DNA of 8,624 nucleotides from Pseudomonadota bacterium (GTDB lineage Bacteria; Myxococcota; Polyangia; GCA-2747355; JACKDQ01), in assembly GCA_030591195.1 (NCBI GenBank), contig JAUVBO010000066.1, positions 1 to 8,624 on the forward strand, given 5' to 3'. Shown here piece after piece: positions 6,284 through 8,624 of this stretch. Under the pieces are notes generated by a model. The model worked only from the letters and a program-made list of their open reading frames with translations, had not been told where the DNA came from and made no database searches. Each line of letters begins with the position of its first letter. Position 1 is the stretch's first letter. The position numbers were made by a program, and so were the translations under genes.

Positions 6284-7477
6284 TCAGACCACCCAGTGGC
6301 CGTCCTTGGAGTGGATCTCGACCTGGTCGTCGAGCAGCACCCGTCGGCCGCAGCCACCCGGGCGGAAGTCGGCGACGATGTCGACGTGCTGGGCCGAGCG
6401 GTTGAGGATCCCCGCCTCCTCGAGCTGCTGGAGCTTCGCCTTGCCCTCCTCGCTGCTCGGGTCGTCGACGTAGCAGTCCTCGTAGCTCATGCCGATGGCG
6501 ATGTGCAGCGTGCCGCCGACCTTCTCGACGAACAGCGGGTGCTTGAGCACCTTGTCCAGGCCGGGGTTCATGCCGAGGGCGACCTCGCCGAGGCGGTGGG
6601 AGCCCTCGTCGGTCTCGATGATCGCCGCCAGGTGCTCGTGGCCCTCGTCGGCCTGGTAGTCGACGATCTTGCCGCCCTCGAGCTTGAGGTAGATCCCCTT
6701 GATGTCGTGGCCGCCGTAGTGCACCGGCAGGTCGACGAAGATCTCGCCCTCGCTGGCGTTGGCGTCGGGGCTGGTGAAGACCTCACCATCGGGGAAGTTA
6801 CGCAGCCCGTACGAGAGCACCGGCTGGCTGTGGGTCAGGTCGAGGCTCAGCGACAGATCGCGCTTGTCGTGCGGGTGCTGGGTCTCGATCGTGATCTTCT
6901 TCGCCTTCTTCCAGTGGGGAGCGATCGCCTGCTCGGCCACCTCGAGCGGGCGCGGGTCGGTGGTCGAGGCCTTGACGATGAACGCGGTGTACTCGTCGAA
7001 GTCCATCCCCTCCATCTCGGCGAAGCCCGAGGTCGGGAAGAGGGTCAGCACCCACGGCTTGGCCAGGCGGATGTTGGCGAAGGGGCGGTCGACCATCGCC
7101 AGCGCCTGGACCTGCTCGGTGGCGAGGCCGCTGTAGAGCGACGGGTCGTGGGCGCCGAGCACCTCGATGTATTTGGTCATCTGCTCGTAGCGCTGGCGGT
7201 GCCAGGCCGGCGTCTTCTCCAGCTGCTCGGGCTTGGCCGCGCGGCCCATGGCCGCTGACCAGACCCGGCCGCGGTCGTTGTTCGGCGGCACCAGGTAGAC
7301 GTCGGGTATGCCGCCAGCCTCGATCACCCGCCGCTCGAGCTCGGCGATCAGCGGCCAGCAGATCGTCTCGCCCTTGATCATCACCAGGTCGTCGGTGGTG
7401 ACCCCACCGAGGGAGTGGTCGATCAAGAAGGCGGCCCAGGTCTCGAGGTCTTTCTGTTCGATGCTTGGCGCTGACAC
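6284..7477 (-). CDS. M29-family metallo-aminopeptidase (AmpS/AmpT type)
   Basis: A 397-residue cytoplasmic aminopeptidase predicted to release N-terminal residues from peptides using a two-metal centre. Length and domain content fit the M29 (thermophilic metalloprotease) family. Family signatures include NFPDGEVFTSP, LGEVALGMNPG, GTLHIAIG and QHVDIVAD. Candidate metal ligands are E232, E298, H325, H364 and D366; the spacing E232-E298 equals that of the two Glu ligands I recall in characterised members. GTG 7477 is chosen because GAGGA (7483-7487) lies 5 nt upstream and the protein begins shortly before the first conserved helix; the frame stays open far upstream only as GC-rich shadow sequence. 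There is no signal peptide. It is divergent from the SUMF1 gene (117-bp gap) and 71 bp upstream of the selenoprotein gene on the same strand. Confidence 0.93.
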   Translation of the reverse strand: MSAPSIEQKDLETWAAFLIDHSLGGVTTDDLVMIKGETICWPLIAELERRVIEAGGIPDVYLVPPNNDRGRVWSAAMGRAAKPEQLEKTPAWHRQRYEQMTKYIEVLGAHDPSLYSGLATEQVQALAMVDRPFANIRLAKPWVLTLFPTSGFAEMEGMDFDEYTAFIVKASTTDPRPLEVAEQAIAPHWKKAKKITIETQHPHDKRDLSLSLDLTHSQPVLSYGLRNFPDGEVFTSPDANASEGEIFVDLPVHYGGHDIKGIYLKLEGGKIVDYQADEGHEHLAAIIETDEGSHRLGEVALGMNPGLDKVLKHPLFVEKVGGTLHIAIGMSYEDCYVDDPSSEEGKAKLQQLEEAGILNRSAQHVDIVADFRPGGCGRRVLLDDQVEIHSKDGHWVV

Positions 7478-7482
7478 GGCTG

Positions 7483-7487
7483 TCCTC
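7483..7487 (-). promoter_or_regulatory. ribosome-binding site of the M29 aminopeptidase gene
   Basis: GAGGA on the minus strand, 5 nt before GTG 7477, supports this non-ATG start. Confidence 0.6.
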
Positions 7488-7560
7488 GTTGTTGTCGGTT
7501 TGCTGGCTCCGCCCGCGTTGATCGCACAGATCCGCAGCCGAGACCAGGGCAGGCCGTGCT

Positions 7561-7590
7561 TTGACCCTGCTGGGCGGGGGATGCTACGGT
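7561..7590 (+). promoter_or_regulatory. candidate promoter with extended -10, likely giving a leaderless mRNA
   Basis: TTGACC (7561-7566) matches five of six -35 consensus bases. After 18 nt comes TACGGT (7585-7590), preceded by TG at 7582-7583 as in extended -10 promoters. Transcription would begin near 7597, at the ATGATG of the SUMF1 gene. No Shine-Dalgarno sequence lies in front of that start, which is consistent with a leaderless transcript. Confidence 0.45.
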
Positions 7591-7594
7591 TTGG

Positions 7595-8491
7595 ATGATG
7601 CTCAATAGACTGTTTGTTATCGCGATCTTCGCCGGGGGAACCTGGGCCCTGGCGACCCCGTCGGCCCGGGCCGACGACAAGCTGCCCGATGGCTCGGCCG
7701 TCGCTCCCTGCGCGAAGAAGCCGCCCACCGAGAGGGGTTGCGTCCCGGGTGGGTCTTTCCTGCGGGGCGCTGACAAGGGCCCGAAGAACGCTCGCCCTCA
7801 GGCGACGATCCACCTGCAGACCTTCTACATCGACCGCTACGAGGTGACGGTGGCGGACTACGAGGCCTGCGTCAAGGCGGGCAAGTGCAAGCCGGCCCGC
7901 ACGCGGTATCGCGACTACAACCGGCCCAAGCAGCCGAAGGTCGGCGTCAGCTGGTACGACGCGGTGGCCTACTGCAAGGCGATGGGCAAGCACCTGCCAA
8001 CCGAGGCCGAGTGGGAGAAGGCCGCCCGCGGCACCGACGGGCGGCGCTACCCATGGGGCAACCAGCGCGCGACCTGCAAGCGGGCGGTGATCAAGGACCA
8101 CCGCGGCCGCTCCTGCGGGGTGAAGAAGGCCAAGGGCGGCGGTCCGGACAAGGGGCGGACCTTCGTCGTCGGCACCCGGCCGCCGACCCTCTTTGGGCTG
8201 TACGACATGGCCGGCAACTCATGGGAGTGGGTCCACGACTGGTACGCGCCGAGCTACGCTGCCTGCGGCGCGGCCTGCACCGGTGTCGATCCGCGTGGCC
8301 CGTGCGGCGGAGCCGAGCCGTGCAAGGGCCACCGCCGCAAGATCGTCCGCGGCGGCTCGTGGTACTGGCCCGCGGCCCACGCGACGACGGTCTTTCGTCG
8401 GCCCCACGTGCCCTCCAACAACCCGTACCACCACTTCGGCTTTCGCTGCGCCGCCTCGGTAGGCGAGGTCTCGGCCCTCGCCGGACGGTGA
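7595..8491 (+). CDS. exported SUMF1 (formylglycine-generating-enzyme fold) protein lacking the catalytic cysteines
   Basis: A 298-residue protein with a signal peptide (cleavage after SARA, residue 26) and one SUMF1 domain from about residue 48. Family signatures: FYIDRYEVT (77-85), GVSWYDAVAYC (117-127), LPTEAEWEKAARG (134-146), YPWGN (152-156), LYDMAGNSWEW (202-212), RGGSW (252-256) and GFRCA (282-286). In true formylglycine-generating enzyme, two Cys follow the GGS motif; here those positions are W258 and A263, so sulfatase-activating chemistry is not expected. The protein has about a dozen Cys, including a cluster at 224-243, suggesting disulfides outside the cytoplasm. The role is unknown; other SUMF1 domains serve as enzymes of different chemistry or as binding modules. 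The start could be ATG 7595 or ATG 7598. Confidence 0.92.
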   Translation: MMLNRLFVIAIFAGGTWALATPSARADDKLPDGSAVAPCAKKPPTERGCVPGGSFLRGADKGPKNARPQATIHLQTFYIDRYEVTVADYEACVKAGKCKPARTRYRDYNRPKQPKVGVSWYDAVAYCKAMGKHLPTEAEWEKAARGTDGRRYPWGNQRATCKRAVIKDHRGRSCGVKKAKGGGPDKGRTFVVGTRPPTLFGLYDMAGNSWEWVHDWYAPSYAACGAACTGVDPRGPCGGAEPCKGHRRKIVRGGSWYWPAAHATTVFRRPHVPSNNPYHHFGFRCAASVGEVSALAGR

Positions 8492-8492
8492 C

Positions 8493-8517
8493 CGCTCGGC
8501 CGCGACGACGCCGAGCG
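8493..8517. terminator. candidate bidirectional terminator hairpin
   Basis: CGCTCGGC (8493-8500) pairs perfectly with GCCGAGCG (8510-8517) around a 9-nt loop. It fills the 26-bp gap between the convergent stop codons of the SUMF1 gene and the gene entering from the right. No T-tract follows on either strand, so intrinsic termination is suggested by position rather than by a full motif. Confidence 0.5.
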
Positions 8518-8624
8518 TCAGTGCACCACGCAGACCGGCGGTTGGTCGGTTCCATCGCCGGCGCAACGATCGGGTGCCGCCTGGCGGGCATGTTGGGCCT
8601 TGATCGATGCCTCGCTGAAGACCC
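8518..8624 (-). CDS. C-terminal end of an unidentified protein (partial)
   Basis: The last 34 codons and the TGA stop (8518-8520) of a minus-strand gene entering from the right edge. The peptide contains VFSEASIKAQHARQ and ends DGTDQPPVCVVH, with two Cys (20th and 31st visible residues) that could form a disulfide near the C-terminus. The hairpin at 8493-8517 begins directly after its stop, which supports this frame over the others. No family is recognised from so short a piece. Confidence 0.6.
   Translation of the reverse strand, partial: VFSEASIKAQHARQAAPDRCAGDGTDQPPVCVVH

Noticed and set aside
5124..6473. Long open frame on the plus strand opposite the selenoprotein.
   Set aside because: It is a GC-rich shadow: it runs across the M29 stop and the selenoprotein start and shows no domain, whereas the minus strand has clear motifs.
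6284..8101. Extension of the M29 aminopeptidase frame upstream of 7477.
   Set aside because: The extension lies antisense to the SUMF1 gene, is not protein-like, and a good ribosome-binding site supports GTG 7477.
7595..8491. Sulfatase-activating formylglycine-generating enzyme.
   Set aside because: Both catalytic cysteines are missing and no sulfatase gene is in the window.

Overview
High-GC bacterial DNA whose gene content (a PilZ-Hsp70 fusion, a secreted M14 peptidase, a heme-motif lipoprotein, an exported SUMF1-type protein) suggests a Myxococcota-like (deltaproteobacterial-type) organism. This assignment rests on gene style only. No rRNA, tRNA, CRISPR array or transposase was seen.

Layout: positions 1-248 hold the 5' end of a minus-strand gene that runs out of the window, possibly interrupted by a frameshift. 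Positions 249-1002 hold no convincing gene but are dense in repeats: a 17-bp tandem repeat, a 134-bp segment bounded by inverted G/C-tract arms, a 28-bp direct repeat and a large hairpin with 13-bp perfect outer arms. Then come a secreted M14 zinc carboxypeptidase (+, 1003-2991); a minus-strand PilZ domain fused to an Hsp70 ATPase domain (2981-4945), overlapping the peptidase tail to tail by 11 bp; a minus-strand lipoprotein with four CxxCH motifs fused to a deiodinase-like thioredoxin fold (5055-6212); a minus-strand M29 aminopeptidase (6284-7477); a divergent exported SUMF1-domain protein (+, 7595-8491); a hairpin that may be a bidirectional terminator; and the last 34 codons of another minus-strand gene (8518-8624).

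The main discovery is at 5055-6212. Read naively, this is two ORFs split by a TGA at 5484-5486. Both halves are in the same frame, and the TGA sits exactly where iodothyronine deiodinases carry selenocysteine (GS-x-T-U-PP). A 7-bp GC-rich stem with a 5-nt loop containing GU begins 10 nt after the TGA, which fits a bacterial SECIS element. The gene is therefore best read as one 385-residue selenoprotein: a lipoprotein joining a tetraheme-like N-terminus to a deiodinase-like domain. An automatic annotator would break it into two pieces.

The three minus-strand genes M29, selenoprotein and PilZ-Hsp70 are co-directional with gaps of 71 and 109 bp. They could share a transcript, but nothing in their functions proves a common pathway. 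The M14 and M29 enzymes are both peptidases.
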